A DNA stretch of 38,533 bases from Blastococcus sp. CT_GayMR20 (GTDB lineage Bacteria > Actinomycetota > Actinomycetes > Mycobacteriales > Geodermatophilaceae). The stretch covers positions 1 to 38,533 of the forward strand of contig NZ_SPQM01000035.1 in assembly GCF_004570345.1 (NCBI RefSeq), in the 5' to 3' direction. The notes beneath the pieces were generated by a model that saw only the letters and a program-made list of their open reading frames with translations, did no database searches and was not told where the DNA came from. Below are positions 7,057-14,410 of the stretch, one piece after another. The number at the start of each line of letters is the position of its first letter. Position 1 is the first letter of the stretch. The translations under genes were made by a program, and so were the position numbers.

Positions 7057-8469
7057 TCAGTCCTCCTGACCGCCGAGGACGCTGTCCCACTCGGCGAGCA
7101 GCGGACCACTCTCGGGCCCTCGCGCCGGCTGGTCCAGCCACTCCTCCACGGCTTCCAGCGCCGCCTGCACGGTCTCCGCGTCGACGACGCCTGCCGTCAC
7201 GGCGAGGGCTCCAGGCATACCGACGTCACCCCAGGATCCGTCCGGCGTCCCCAGCGAAACACCGTGGTCCCGGAGGTGCTGGAGCCGGACGAGTGCGTCT
7301 TCTGCCGCTCTGCGCGCGGCATCCTGGATCTCCTCCGCGTCCTCCCACAGCTCTGCGGCGGTCAACACCGCGCCGGTCCGCTGCCAGCTCCAGCTCTCGA
7401 CGACCAGGCGCTCGGCCATGGCGAGGTCCTGCCCGCGCGACGTCCCCCGTTGGCCGGGGTCACGCTCGGGGCTGTGCAGCGTCACCACGAGCGAATCAGG
7501 GCCTCGGCCGAACAACGGCACGCGCGCGACCAGCCCACGGTCTGACGCGTCCGGCTGCACACCTGCGGCGGACCACTGGCGACCGGTCCGGGGATCCGTG
7601 ACGGACACGGTGAGGTCGCGCACGTCACCGTCGGTCGTGCGCACACCCTGCGCCAGCGGGACGGTCACCTCGAGCAGGTCCTGCTCCTGGAGGTGGACGG
7701 ACAGGATCTCCGGCTCCCGGGCGCTGCGCCACGCGAGCACCCGTGGGGGGACCAGGGACAGATCCACGGCCGTCGCCGACACCGCACGGCCGGAACGCAT
7801 CGCGCCGGCGGAGTCCGGCAGGACATTGGTCCAGGCCACCTGCAGATCGGCCAGGGCAGCCCTGGCCGACATCTGGACGGCCATCTCGCGGACCTCGGCG
7901 CGGTCCGGGTGGCCCGAGGGGAGCAGATCCGCGGCCAGACTGGTCGCCGTACCGACGAGGTCGCACACCGGTCCGGGGAGGAGCCCGTCGAGGACCTGGT
8001 CGCCGTACGAGACGAGTACCGACGTGCTGCGGGACAGCAGTCGCGCCGCCTCCGCGTCATGACCGGCCGCATGCCAGGCCAGGGCTTCGTCGATCGACAG
8101 GAGGGTCTCGTCGATGGGTCGCACGAACCACCGGCGCACAGCGGCCACCAGGCCGAGCCGCGCCGCACCGTCGGGGACGGTCGGCATGACCAGACGTCGG
8201 GGCGAACGATCGCCGGACTGCACGAAGGCCTCGACCTCGCCCGTCCACTCCCCTGGCCCCAGGAACGGGACCAGAGCCGCGACCTGCCCGGGGGACGCCG
8301 CCGACCACGCCACGAGACGCTGCGGATCGCCGCCGTCCACCTGGAAGGCGATCCCGTCGGCCACCCGTACGGCACCGGGGGCCACCGCGGGCGGTCGGTA
8401 CGACCACCAGGCGATGCCCCCGCCCTCGGTCTCGACCAGCCCGCCGAGGTTGCGTCGAGCCATCGTCAC
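7057..8469 (-). CDS. Unknown soluble protein paired with the sigma-like gene
   Basis: A 470-residue protein I do not recognise. There is no signal peptide, membrane helix or obvious catalytic motif. Residues about 1-110 look beta-rich (WWSYRPPAVAPG), about 115-215 helical, about 225-345 beta-rich again (VTVPLAQG, LTVSVTDPRTGRQW, DSLVVTLHSPERD), and about 350-470 helical with acidic patches. The start is GTG at 8469, with AGGAGG ten bases upstream; an ATG two codons later is possible. It follows the sigma-like gene with a 43-bp gap, and motif copy C in the end of that gene could give it its own promoter. It could be an anti-sigma-like partner or an effector; nothing decides this. Confidence 0.75.
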   Translation of the reverse strand: MTMARRNLGGLVETEGGGIAWWSYRPPAVAPGAVRVADGIAFQVDGGDPQRLVAWSAASPGQVAALVPFLGPGEWTGEVEAFVQSGDRSPRRLVMPTVPDGAARLGLVAAVRRWFVRPIDETLLSIDEALAWHAAGHDAEAARLLSRSTSVLVSYGDQVLDGLLPGPVCDLVGTATSLAADLLPSGHPDRAEVREMAVQMSARAALADLQVAWTNVLPDSAGAMRSGRAVSATAVDLSLVPPRVLAWRSAREPEILSVHLQEQDLLEVTVPLAQGVRTTDGDVRDLTVSVTDPRTGRQWSAAGVQPDASDRGLVARVPLFGRGPDSLVVTLHSPERDPGQRGTSRGQDLAMAERLVVESWSWQRTGAVLTAAELWEDAEEIQDAARRAAEDALVRLQHLRDHGVSLGTPDGSWGDVGMPGALAVTAGVVDAETVQAALEAVEEWLDQPARGPESGPLLAEWDSVLGGQED

Positions 8470-8499
8470 CGGTTGCTTCCCTCCTCCGTCGACACGTCT

Positions 8500-8528
8500 G
8501 GCCGATCGCTTCTCACAGCGGTTCTCCC
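8500..8528 (-). promoter_or_regulatory. Copy C of the cluster motif, inside the end of the sigma-like gene
   Basis: On the minus strand, GGGAGAACCGCTG runs from 8528 to 8516, 46 bases before the GTG start at 8469. It lies within the last codons of the upstream gene (residues GEPL and its stop). Downstream it shares CGNNCGGCC with copy B at the same distance. It would allow the unknown gene to be transcribed on its own as well as by read-through. Confidence 0.5.
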
Positions 8529-9823
8529 GGTCCGATCCCCAGGAAAGCCCAGAGATCCGGTTCTGCGAGGAGCGCCTCCCGGAGCAGCCGCACCACTTCG
8601 ACGCCCGCCGTGGCCGGGCCGTCGGCGATCACGTCCAGTGCCGTGTTCGGCGGCCAGCCCGCTACCCGCTCGCTCAGCCAGCGGCCGACGTCGGACACCG
8701 CAGCCTGGATCTCGTCCGTCGTCGGGTTGCGCAGGATGACCGCCGCGCAGATCGCCTCCCACGAACCCTTGGCCTCGAGCCTGCCGGCGACCCGCGCCAG
8801 GATGGCCCGCTGCTGTCCGGAGCGCAGCTGGGCCCACGCGTGGTCGGCGGCGGCCGGCCCGGGTGACGCCCGGCCCGCGTCACCCGCTGCGCCGGGGGCC
8901 GTGAAGTCCGTCAGGGTTTCGCGTCGTCCGCGGACCTGGGCACGGTCGTCGTGGTCACGCTGCACGAAGCCGATGTTCTGGTAGAGCAGGCCGAAGAGCT
9001 TCTCGACCCGGCTGCCGGCAGCGGTGGCCCTCAGCGCCTGCCGCAGGGTCTTGACGGCGGCCTCCTGGAGGATCTCCTCGGCGTCCGTGCGCGCCCACCG
9101 ACCCCAGAGTGGCCCCCGGCCGACCTCGCGGTGCGCCTCGTCCAGGAGGCTCCGCAGTCGCGCCTGTTCGTCCTCCGGGACGACGTCACGAGGGTCGACC
9201 GCGGCGACGGCGCCTGAATTCATCTCGTAGGCCAGATCGACGAGCACGGCCCGCGCGTCCGGAGACGGCTCCGTCCCGGCGAAGGTCAGGACCCAGTCAC
9301 CGAGCTGGTGGCGCACGGCCTCCACGAGCGCCGGCTCGATCTCTCCCTCGACGAGGGAGGCGACGTCGAGGGCCGGTCCGCGGGAGAGCAGCTCCTCCCG
9401 GACCGCTGACGCCAGCCGGTCGCGCGAGTCGTTCTCGAATTCTCGCCGGACCGCGGTCGGCAGGCCCTCAGGGCAGAGGTGGCGCTCGAAGATGAGGCGC
9501 CCGGTGTGGACGCTGTACCGAGCCAGCGGCCCGGCCAGGTCCTCGAGGAGCCGCGCCAGCCCCTCCAGCACATCCGAGTCGTGGAGGGGCCGGCGTACGT
9601 CCTTGCGCGCGGCAGCCGCGACCGCGTCCCCGAGACGCGCGCGCACCGGTTCCAGACGGGCGAGCCCCGACACGCTCGCCCGCACTTGCTTCGTCAGCAC
9701 CCCGCGATTGACACCGGCGGTGTTGGCGGGACGCCGCAGCCACGCGTCGATGAGGTCATTGCGGCTCAGGCCCTCGAACCTCAGGTCGACCTGCGTGCCG
9801 TCGGGACGTTCGAGCCACCACAT
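8513..9823 (-). CDS. Sigma-70-like (ECF region 2-like) regulator with a long N-terminal domain
   Basis: A 436-residue protein starting at ATG 9823 (MWWLERPDG), with a G-rich stretch upstream. Longer frames exist, but they would run through the divergent gene at 9972. Residues about 246-301 read like ECF sigma region 2: DAEEILQEAAVKTL matches the usual DAEDLVQE helix, followed by LFGLLYQNIGF and an Arg-rich end (DRAQVRGRR). Residues about 326-390 could be a degenerate region 4 (LRSGQQRAILARV, then SWEAICAAV). Residues 1-240 are helical and unlike any sigma region I know. It may direct RNA polymerase to the 13-bp motif found beside three genes here, or it may only have kept the fold. It is first in a pair with the unknown gene 43 bases downstream. 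Confidence 0.6.
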   Translation of the reverse strand: MWWLERPDGTQVDLRFEGLSRNDLIDAWLRRPANTAGVNRGVLTKQVRASVSGLARLEPVRARLGDAVAAAARKDVRRPLHDSDVLEGLARLLEDLAGPLARYSVHTGRLIFERHLCPEGLPTAVRREFENDSRDRLASAVREELLSRGPALDVASLVEGEIEPALVEAVRHQLGDWVLTFAGTEPSPDARAVLVDLAYEMNSGAVAAVDPRDVVPEDEQARLRSLLDEAHREVGRGPLWGRWARTDAEEILQEAAVKTLRQALRATAAGSRVEKLFGLLYQNIGFVQRDHDDRAQVRGRRETLTDFTAPGAAGDAGRASPGPAAADHAWAQLRSGQQRAILARVAGRLEAKGSWEAICAAVILRNPTTDEIQAAVSDVGRWLSERVAGWPPNTALDVIADGPATAGVEVVRLLREALLAEPDLWAFLGIGPGEPL

Positions 9824-9908
9824 GTCCCGTCGTCCCCCCGCGGCCGAACTCGTGATCGCGCCGGAGTATGCCGCACCCGCACGGCGGTGGCGCTCCGGTC
9901 CCGGCGGC

Positions 9909-9937
9909 GGGAGAACCGCTGCGCCCTTCGCACGGCC
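9909..9937 (+). promoter_or_regulatory. Copy B of the cluster motif, upstream of the NYN gene
   Basis: GGGAGAACCGCTG at 9909-9921 lies 50 bases before the ATG at 9972 and points at it. The downstream block CGNNCGGCC is shared with copy C at identical spacing. A perfect 7-bp inverted repeat (CGGCCCG, CGGGCCG) at 9933-9953 follows directly and could be an operator or leader hairpin. Confidence 0.5.
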
Positions 9938-9971
9938 CGCACAGGACGGGCCGCCATCGAAGGGACCACCC

Positions 9972-10514
9972 ATGACCGCCGCCGCCGCGACGCCCCGTCG
10001 CCCCGCTCGCGCCGTACGCACCGCCTCCCCCCGCGGACTGCACCGCGCGCCCGAGGTCCGCACGTTGCACGTCGTCGACCTGGAGAACCTGATGGGCGAC
10101 GTCCGGACCGGCGACGACGCCGCCCAGGTGTGGGACACCTACTCGGCGGCGCTCGGCGTCGACCGGATGCACCACGTGATCGTCGGCAGCGGACCATCGC
10201 TGGCCGCCGTGGCGTGGTTCCGGTTGCCCCACCAGGGAATCCGGCGGGTTCTCGGCCACGGAGTGAACGGCGGGGACCTGGCGCTCCTCGCCGAGATGGC
10301 CGATGCCGAGCTCACGACTCGCGCGTACCAGCGGCTGGTCATCGCCTCCGGCGACGGGATCTTCACCGCCGCTGCGCACCGCTTCCGCACCGCCGGGCTG
10401 CACGTGGTCCAGGTCGTCGGGCGGGGTCGCCCGCACCCCAACCTCGCCCAGGCCTGCGACGAGCAGGTCCACCTGCTCCTGCCCCCGTCCCCCTCCGCGG
10501 CGCCCAGCGCCTGA
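9972..10514 (+). CDS. NYN/PIN-like nuclease domain protein
   Basis: A 180-residue protein. After about 30 flexible residues comes a NYN/PIN-like core: LHVVDLENLMGD with Asp36 and Asn39, HGVNGGDLALLAEMAD with Asp102 and Asp111, and RLVIASGDGIF with Asp128, followed by an AGLHVVQVVG strand. These acidic residues match the metal-binding site of PIN-superfamily ribonucleases, so RNA cleavage is likely but the target is unknown. The ATG at 9972 is preceded by GAAGGG. It is divergent from the sigma-like gene and carries motif copy B upstream, which suggests it belongs with the neighbouring cluster. A hairpin after the stop ends the transcript. Confidence 0.75.
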   Translation: MTAAAATPRRPARAVRTASPRGLHRAPEVRTLHVVDLENLMGDVRTGDDAAQVWDTYSAALGVDRMHHVIVGSGPSLAAVAWFRLPHQGIRRVLGHGVNGGDLALLAEMADAELTTRAYQRLVIASGDGIFTAAAHRFRTAGLHVVQVVGRGRPHPNLAQACDEQVHLLLPPSPSAAPSA

Positions 10515-10526
10515 CCGAGCCGGCGG

Positions 10527-10559
10527 CGCGGGGCCTGCCGTGCTCCCGCAGGCCCCGCG
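10527..10559 (+). terminator. Hairpin after the NYN gene
   Basis: Perfect 12-bp arms (CGCGGGGCCTGC and its complement) surround a 9-base loop, starting 12 bases after the stop. The stem extends further with one G-U pair. No U tract. Confidence 0.8.
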
Positions 10560-10596
10560 TCGCCCTTGTCCCTGCTGCTGAAAGGCGGTCCCTTCT

Positions 10597-11394
10597 GTGG
10601 CCGACGTCCTGTCCCTGCTCCTCGTGATGGCGATCCTCGTGGCTGCGCTCGGCCTCATGGTGCGTGGCGCCCGCCCCCGCACCGGCGAGGGCCGCTCGGG
10701 AGCCCACCGGCCGCGCGCGCTGCGGCGCTACGCCGACCCTGGCCTCACCGGGTCGGTCGGACTGCTGGTGGTGGCCCTGGGTGGGCTCGCCACCGGCAGC
10801 GTCACCGGGGACCCGTCCGCCGGCGCGGGACTCGGGATCCTCGTGGGTGTCGCCACCCACGTCTCGTGCCGTGCGGCCGAGATCGTCCTGGGGCTGATCG
10901 GCGCGGCTGCCGCCCTGCAAGCGGCCGTGCAGGTGACCAGCGCGGGTTGCTGGGCGGTCGGGGCGACCGCCCGGTGGCTGACCGTCGGGCTCGTGACGCT
11001 CACGTTCGCCGCCACCTTCCTCGTCGGCCGGCATCTGCCCGGCAACGTCCGGTCCACCTCGGTCGCCACCGCCGGCCTCGGCCTCTTCGCCGTCCTGGAG
11101 GTCGTCGCCTTCCTCGTGAGCCCGCTCGGCGTGCCCATCGCCGCCAGCGGTCCCGGTGCCGTGACGACGTCTGCGCTGGCCGCGGCCGCCTTCGGGCTGG
11201 GTTCGGGGTACGCGCCGGTGCTGGGGCCCCTGCTGCTCGGGGCCGCGGTCTCGCTGATCGGTGGCGGCGCGTCCGCTCTCGTCGGCCAGCTCTGCCCCGG
11301 CGTCCCGGCCGCTGTGGCCCTCGGGACCGCCGTCGCCTTCACGGCGGTCGCCGGGACGGCGGTTCTTATCCGCCGGCATGTGCTGTCCGGCTGA
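10597..11394 (+). CDS. Multi-pass membrane protein of unknown function
   Basis: A 265-residue protein with about seven or eight hydrophobic segments, beginning with LSLLLVMAILVAALGLMV and ending with an Ala/Val-rich helix. After the first helix there is a basic cytoplasmic loop (about residues 23-45, rich in Arg). I recognise no transporter or enzyme motif. The start is GTG at 10597 with AAAGG about 11 bases before it. It follows the NYN gene after a terminator and converges on the MFS gene, so it is probably transcribed alone. No link to the left-hand cluster is visible beyond proximity. Confidence 0.75.
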   Translation: MADVLSLLLVMAILVAALGLMVRGARPRTGEGRSGAHRPRALRRYADPGLTGSVGLLVVALGGLATGSVTGDPSAGAGLGILVGVATHVSCRAAEIVLGLIGAAAALQAAVQVTSAGCWAVGATARWLTVGLVTLTFAATFLVGRHLPGNVRSTSVATAGLGLFAVLEVVAFLVSPLGVPIAASGPGAVTTSALAAAAFGLGSGYAPVLGPLLLGAAVSLIGGGASALVGQLCPGVPAAVALGTAVAFTAVAGTAVLIRRHVLSG

Positions 11395-11419
11395 CCGGCT
11401 ACCCGGCCTTCCGGTCAGC
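11390..11419. terminator. Shared bidirectional hairpin between convergent genes
   Basis: Arms GCTGACCGG (11390-11398) and CCGGTCAGC (11411-11419) surround a 12-base loop. The stem includes the end of the upstream + gene and the tail of the MFS gene, so it can serve both strands. No U tract is present on either side. Confidence 0.65.
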
Positions 11420-12658
11420 TACCCGGGCGCCTTCCTGCGGAAGCTCGACGGATGGCACCGCCGGTCCGCGCAGCAGCCGCCCACCGGCCAGGGCCAGCAC
11501 CCCGGCCACGGCTGCGGCCACCGCGGGGACGGCGAAGGCGGTCTCCGCTCCCCAGGCGTCGACTGCAGCGCCGGCGACGGCAGACCCCATCGTCACTCCC
11601 ACTGTCACGCCCGTGACCACCCAGGTGAGCGCCTCGGTCAACGCTGATCGCGGCACCCGGGACTCCACCAAGGACGTTCCGGCCACCAGCACCGGCGCGA
11701 TCGCCAGTCCCGCCACGAACCCCACGGGGACGAGGCTGACCAGTGAGTCCACGGCGAACAGCAGCTGCGCGGCGACCGCGAAGAAGACGGCGCAGCCGAT
11801 GAACCTGGCCCCGAGGCTGCCGGGAAGGTGCACGACGCCGTAGGCGAGGCCCGCGACCAGGCTGCCGAACGCGTAGACCGCCAGCGCGAGCCCGGCCAGC
11901 GCCGGAGCGCCCTCCGCCTCGGCGTAGGCCACGACGACGACGTCCATGGCGCCGAAGACGCACCCGACGGCCAGGTACACGATCGCCACGAGGAGCACGG
12001 TCACGTTGCGCAGGACCGGGCGGCGCCGGGGGGCGTCCACCTCCACGGGCTCCACGGGGGGCTCGGTGTCCCGCAGTCGGGAGAGCCAGATCCCGCCGCA
12101 GAAGCCGATGACCACGCCGGTGAGGAACCCGACGGGTGGGTTGATCAGCGTCGCGAGCAGCGTGACCAGCGGCGGCCCGATGACGAACACCACCTCGTCG
12201 ACGACCGACTCGAAGGCGAACGCCGTCTGCCTGCTGTCAGGGTCGAGTGCACCCGCCCAGCGCGCCCGCACGACCGAGCCGACGTTCGGGCCGCTCGCTC
12301 CGGTCAGCCCGGCGAAGACGAACCAGGACCACTGCGGCGCGCCCACCGAGACGGCCGCGACGAAGGCGATCCCGAAGACGAGATACCCGGCGAAGGCGAC
12401 CTGCAGGACGCCGCTCTGGCCACGCCGGTCCATCACGCGGGCCCACTGCGGGCTGGCCAGGGACATGGCCATGGCGAGCGTGCCGGCCACGGCACCGGCG
12501 AGGCCGTAGCTGCCGGTCTCGCCCTCGACGAGGAGCACGGCGCCGAGGCCGAGGATGGGCATGGGCAGGCGGGCCAGCCAGCCGGCGAAGGAGAAGGCCG
12601 ACGAACCGGGGACGGCGAAGAGCCGGACGTACGGACTGAAGATCGTGCGGGGCGACAC
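11399..12658 (-). CDS. MFS transporter
   Basis: A 419-residue integral membrane protein with about 12 hydrophobic helices in two halves separated by a central charged loop (about residues 200-220, rich in Glu, Pro and Arg). The first half has the typical loop between helices 2 and 3 in ASPQWARVMDRRGQ, the DRxG-type MFS signature. It probably exports a small molecule by proton antiport; the substrate is unknown. I chose the GTG at 12658 (VSPRTIFSPYVRL). An upstream TTG would add nine polar residues without a better ribosome site. It is divergent from moaA across 132 bp. Confidence 0.85.
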   Translation of the reverse strand: MSPRTIFSPYVRLFAVPGSSAFSFAGWLARLPMPILGLGAVLLVEGETGSYGLAGAVAGTLAMAMSLASPQWARVMDRRGQSGVLQVAFAGYLVFGIAFVAAVSVGAPQWSWFVFAGLTGASGPNVGSVVRARWAGALDPDSRQTAFAFESVVDEVVFVIGPPLVTLLATLINPPVGFLTGVVIGFCGGIWLSRLRDTEPPVEPVEVDAPRRRPVLRNVTVLLVAIVYLAVGCVFGAMDVVVVAYAEAEGAPALAGLALAVYAFGSLVAGLAYGVVHLPGSLGARFIGCAVFFAVAAQLLFAVDSLVSLVPVGFVAGLAIAPVLVAGTSLVESRVPRSALTEALTWVVTGVTVGVTMGSAVAGAAVDAWGAETAFAVPAVAAAVAGVLALAGGRLLRGPAVPSVELPQEGARVADRKAG

Positions 12659-12778
12659 GGATTCTCTCGCGCTCTCTGGCCACAAGCGAGTGCGGTGGTG
12701 CTCCGCCGGTCTCTCGGGTGGCAGCGCGAGCCTAACGGCGGATCACCGGCTCCCGGACCGATTATCGCGTTCGGGCAC

Positions 12779-12784
12779 TACATT
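12779..12784 (+). promoter_or_regulatory. Possible -10 box of a leaderless moaA transcript
   Basis: TACATT (TANNNT type) ends six bases before the GTG of moaA, and there is no Shine-Dalgarno sequence before that GTG. Together these fit a leaderless mRNA, which is common in actinobacteria. No clear -35 box. Confidence 0.35.
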
Positions 12785-12790
12785 CGGTCT

Positions 12791-13846
12791 GTGACCTCAT
12801 CGAGCCCACTGCCCGATCCGCGGGTGCGCCCCACCGTGGACGCCACCCCGGGGAGTGGCGGGCTGGTGGACCGGTTCGGCCGGGTCGCCACCGATCTGCG
12901 CGTCTCGCTGACCGACCGCTGCAACCTGCGCTGCTCGTACTGCATGCCGCCGGAGGGGCTGGACTGGTTGCCGAAGGTCGAGGTCCTCACCGACGAGGAG
13001 ATCTCGCGACTGGTGCGCATCGGGGTGGAGCAGCTCGGCATCACCGAGGTCCGTTTCACCGGAGGCGAGCCGCTGCTGCGCCCGGGCCTCGTCGGCATCG
13101 TCGCCGCCGCGACGTCTCTCTCCCCACGCCCCGAGGTCAGCCTGACGACCAACGCCATCGGCCTCGCCCGCGTCGCGCCGGCCCTGGCCGCCGCCGGGCT
13201 GGACCGGATCAACTGCAGCCTCGACACCGTCGACCGGGACCGCTTCAAGCAGCTCACCCACCGCGACCGCCTGGACGACGTGGTCGCCGGTCTCGCCGCA
13301 GCCCAGGCGGCCGGCCTCACGCCGGTGAAGGTCAACGCCGTCCTGCTGCGGGGGATCAACGAGGCCGACGCCCTCCCGCTGCTCGACTTCTGCCTGGAGC
13401 ACGGCTACCAGCTGCGCTTCATCGAGCAGATGCCGCTGGACGCCCACCACGCCTGGACGCGCGGCGAGATGGTCACGGCCGAGGACATCCTGGAGCGGCT
13501 CTCGTCGGCGCACACCCTGACGCCGGACACCGAGGCCCGCGGCTCGGCGCCGGCCGAGCGGTGGCTCGTGGACGGCGGACCGGCCACGGTCGGGGTCATC
13601 GCGTCGGTGACCCGGAACTTCTGCGGGGCCTGCGACCGCACCCGGCTCACCGCCGACGGCCAGATCCGCAACTGCCTGTTCGCCCGCGAGGAGTCCGACC
13701 TGCGGACCGCGATGCGGGAGGGGGCCACCGACGAGGAGCTGGCCGACCGCTGGCGGATCGCGACGCTGAGCAAGCTGCCCGGTCACGGCATCGACGACCC
13801 GAGCTTCCTGCAGCCCAGCCGGCCGATGTCGGCGATCGGCGGCTGA
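12791..13846 (+). CDS. moaA: GTP 3',8-cyclase MoaA
   Basis: A 351-residue radical SAM enzyme that starts molybdenum cofactor synthesis by rearranging GTP to 3',8-cyclo-7,8-dihydro-GTP in the cytoplasm. The N-terminal cluster motif is DRCNLRCSYCMP (CxxxCxxC), followed by TGGEPLLRPG and the SPASM-like C-terminal cluster in FCGACDRTRLTADGQIRNCLF, with three Cys. The protein ends in IGG, the conserved Gly-Gly tail required in this family. Length is normal. The start is GTG at 12791 with no ribosome site. moaD follows eight bases after the stop, so the two are co-transcribed. Confidence 0.95.
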   Translation: MTSSSPLPDPRVRPTVDATPGSGGLVDRFGRVATDLRVSLTDRCNLRCSYCMPPEGLDWLPKVEVLTDEEISRLVRIGVEQLGITEVRFTGGEPLLRPGLVGIVAAATSLSPRPEVSLTTNAIGLARVAPALAAAGLDRINCSLDTVDRDRFKQLTHRDRLDDVVAGLAAAQAAGLTPVKVNAVLLRGINEADALPLLDFCLEHGYQLRFIEQMPLDAHHAWTRGEMVTAEDILERLSSAHTLTPDTEARGSAPAERWLVDGGPATVGVIASVTRNFCGACDRTRLTADGQIRNCLFAREESDLRTAMREGATDEELADRWRIATLSKLPGHGIDDPSFLQPSRPMSAIGG

Positions 13847-13853
13847 GTCGCTG

Positions 13854-14096
13854 ATGACCGTCACCGTCCGGTACTTCGCCGGGGCGCGGGCGGCCTCAGG
13901 GGTGGACACCGAGGCGCGCGAGGCCGGGACCCTCGACGAGCTCGTGGGCCAGATGGTCGACGAGCACGGGGAGAAGCTCGGCCGGGTGCTGACCGCCTGC
14001 TCGTTCCTGGTGGACGGAACCTCCACCCGGGACCGCACGTTGGCGCTGTCACCCGGGGCGGTGGTGGACGTCCTGCCCCCGTTCGCGGGCGGATGA
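13854..14096 (+). CDS. moaD: Molybdopterin synthase small subunit MoaD
   Basis: An 80-residue ubiquitin-fold sulfur carrier. It has VTVRYFAGARAASG at the N-terminus, a typical MoaD strand, and ends LPPFAGG. The C-terminal Gly-Gly is the site that is adenylated and turned into a thiocarboxylate for transfer to cyclic pyranopterin by the MoaD-MoaE complex. It lies seven bases after moaA. Its partner moaE is encoded 2.2 kb downstream on the opposite strand. Confidence 0.93.
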   Translation: MTVTVRYFAGARAASGVDTEAREAGTLDELVGQMVDEHGEKLGRVLTACSFLVDGTSTRDRTLALSPGAVVDVLPPFAGG

Positions 14097-14202
14097 AGGA
14101 CGACCACCCTTCCCCCACGCCCCGGAAGCTCGGCGCGGGACCCTGGAGGATGGCCGTTCCGGTCCGCACCGGTCGGACGGCGCTCGAGCAGAGGAGGGGC
14201 CG

Positions 14203-14400
14203 ATGAGCATCTTCGAGAAGGTCAAGGTCAAGGCGCAGGAGCTCCTGGGCCGCGCCGAGCAGGTCTACGGCGAGAGCCACGGCGACGCCGCCGCCTCGGT
14301 GGCGGGCGAGGCCAACGTGCTGGAGGCCGAGGCCGAGGAGGAAGAGTTCGAGCGCGAGGAGCGCCGCCGCGACGACGACGGTCTCGCCGGCACGCGCTGA
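14203..14400 (+). CDS. Small acidic helical protein
   Basis: A 65-residue protein with a strong ribosome site (GAGGAGGGG) before ATG 14203. The first half is a Lys-rich amphipathic helix (MSIFEKVKVKAQELLGRAEQ) and the second half is very acidic, then Arg-rich. It slightly resembles the Lys/Glu/Ala-rich CsbD stress proteins, but the match is too weak to name it. It sits between moaD and the SMP-30 gene, 10 bases from the latter, so those two may be co-transcribed. Confidence 0.7.
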   Translation: MSIFEKVKVKAQELLGRAEQVYGESHGDAAASVAGEANVLEAEAEEEEFEREERRRDDDGLAGTR

Positions 14401-14410
14401 CCCTTCGCCG

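Noticed and set aside
9824..10138. N-terminal extension of the sigma-like protein to a start at 10138
   Set aside because: It would run through the divergent NYN gene, and the added residues are Arg/Gly/Ala shadow sequence. ATG 9823 has a G-rich site.
1..10514. Assigning the left-hand cluster to a named defence system
   Set aside because: CHAT and vWA-like domains recur in several known conflict systems, but I could not match this gene set (ATP-grasp, OmpA lipoprotein, sigma-like, NYN) to any one of them, so no system name is given.
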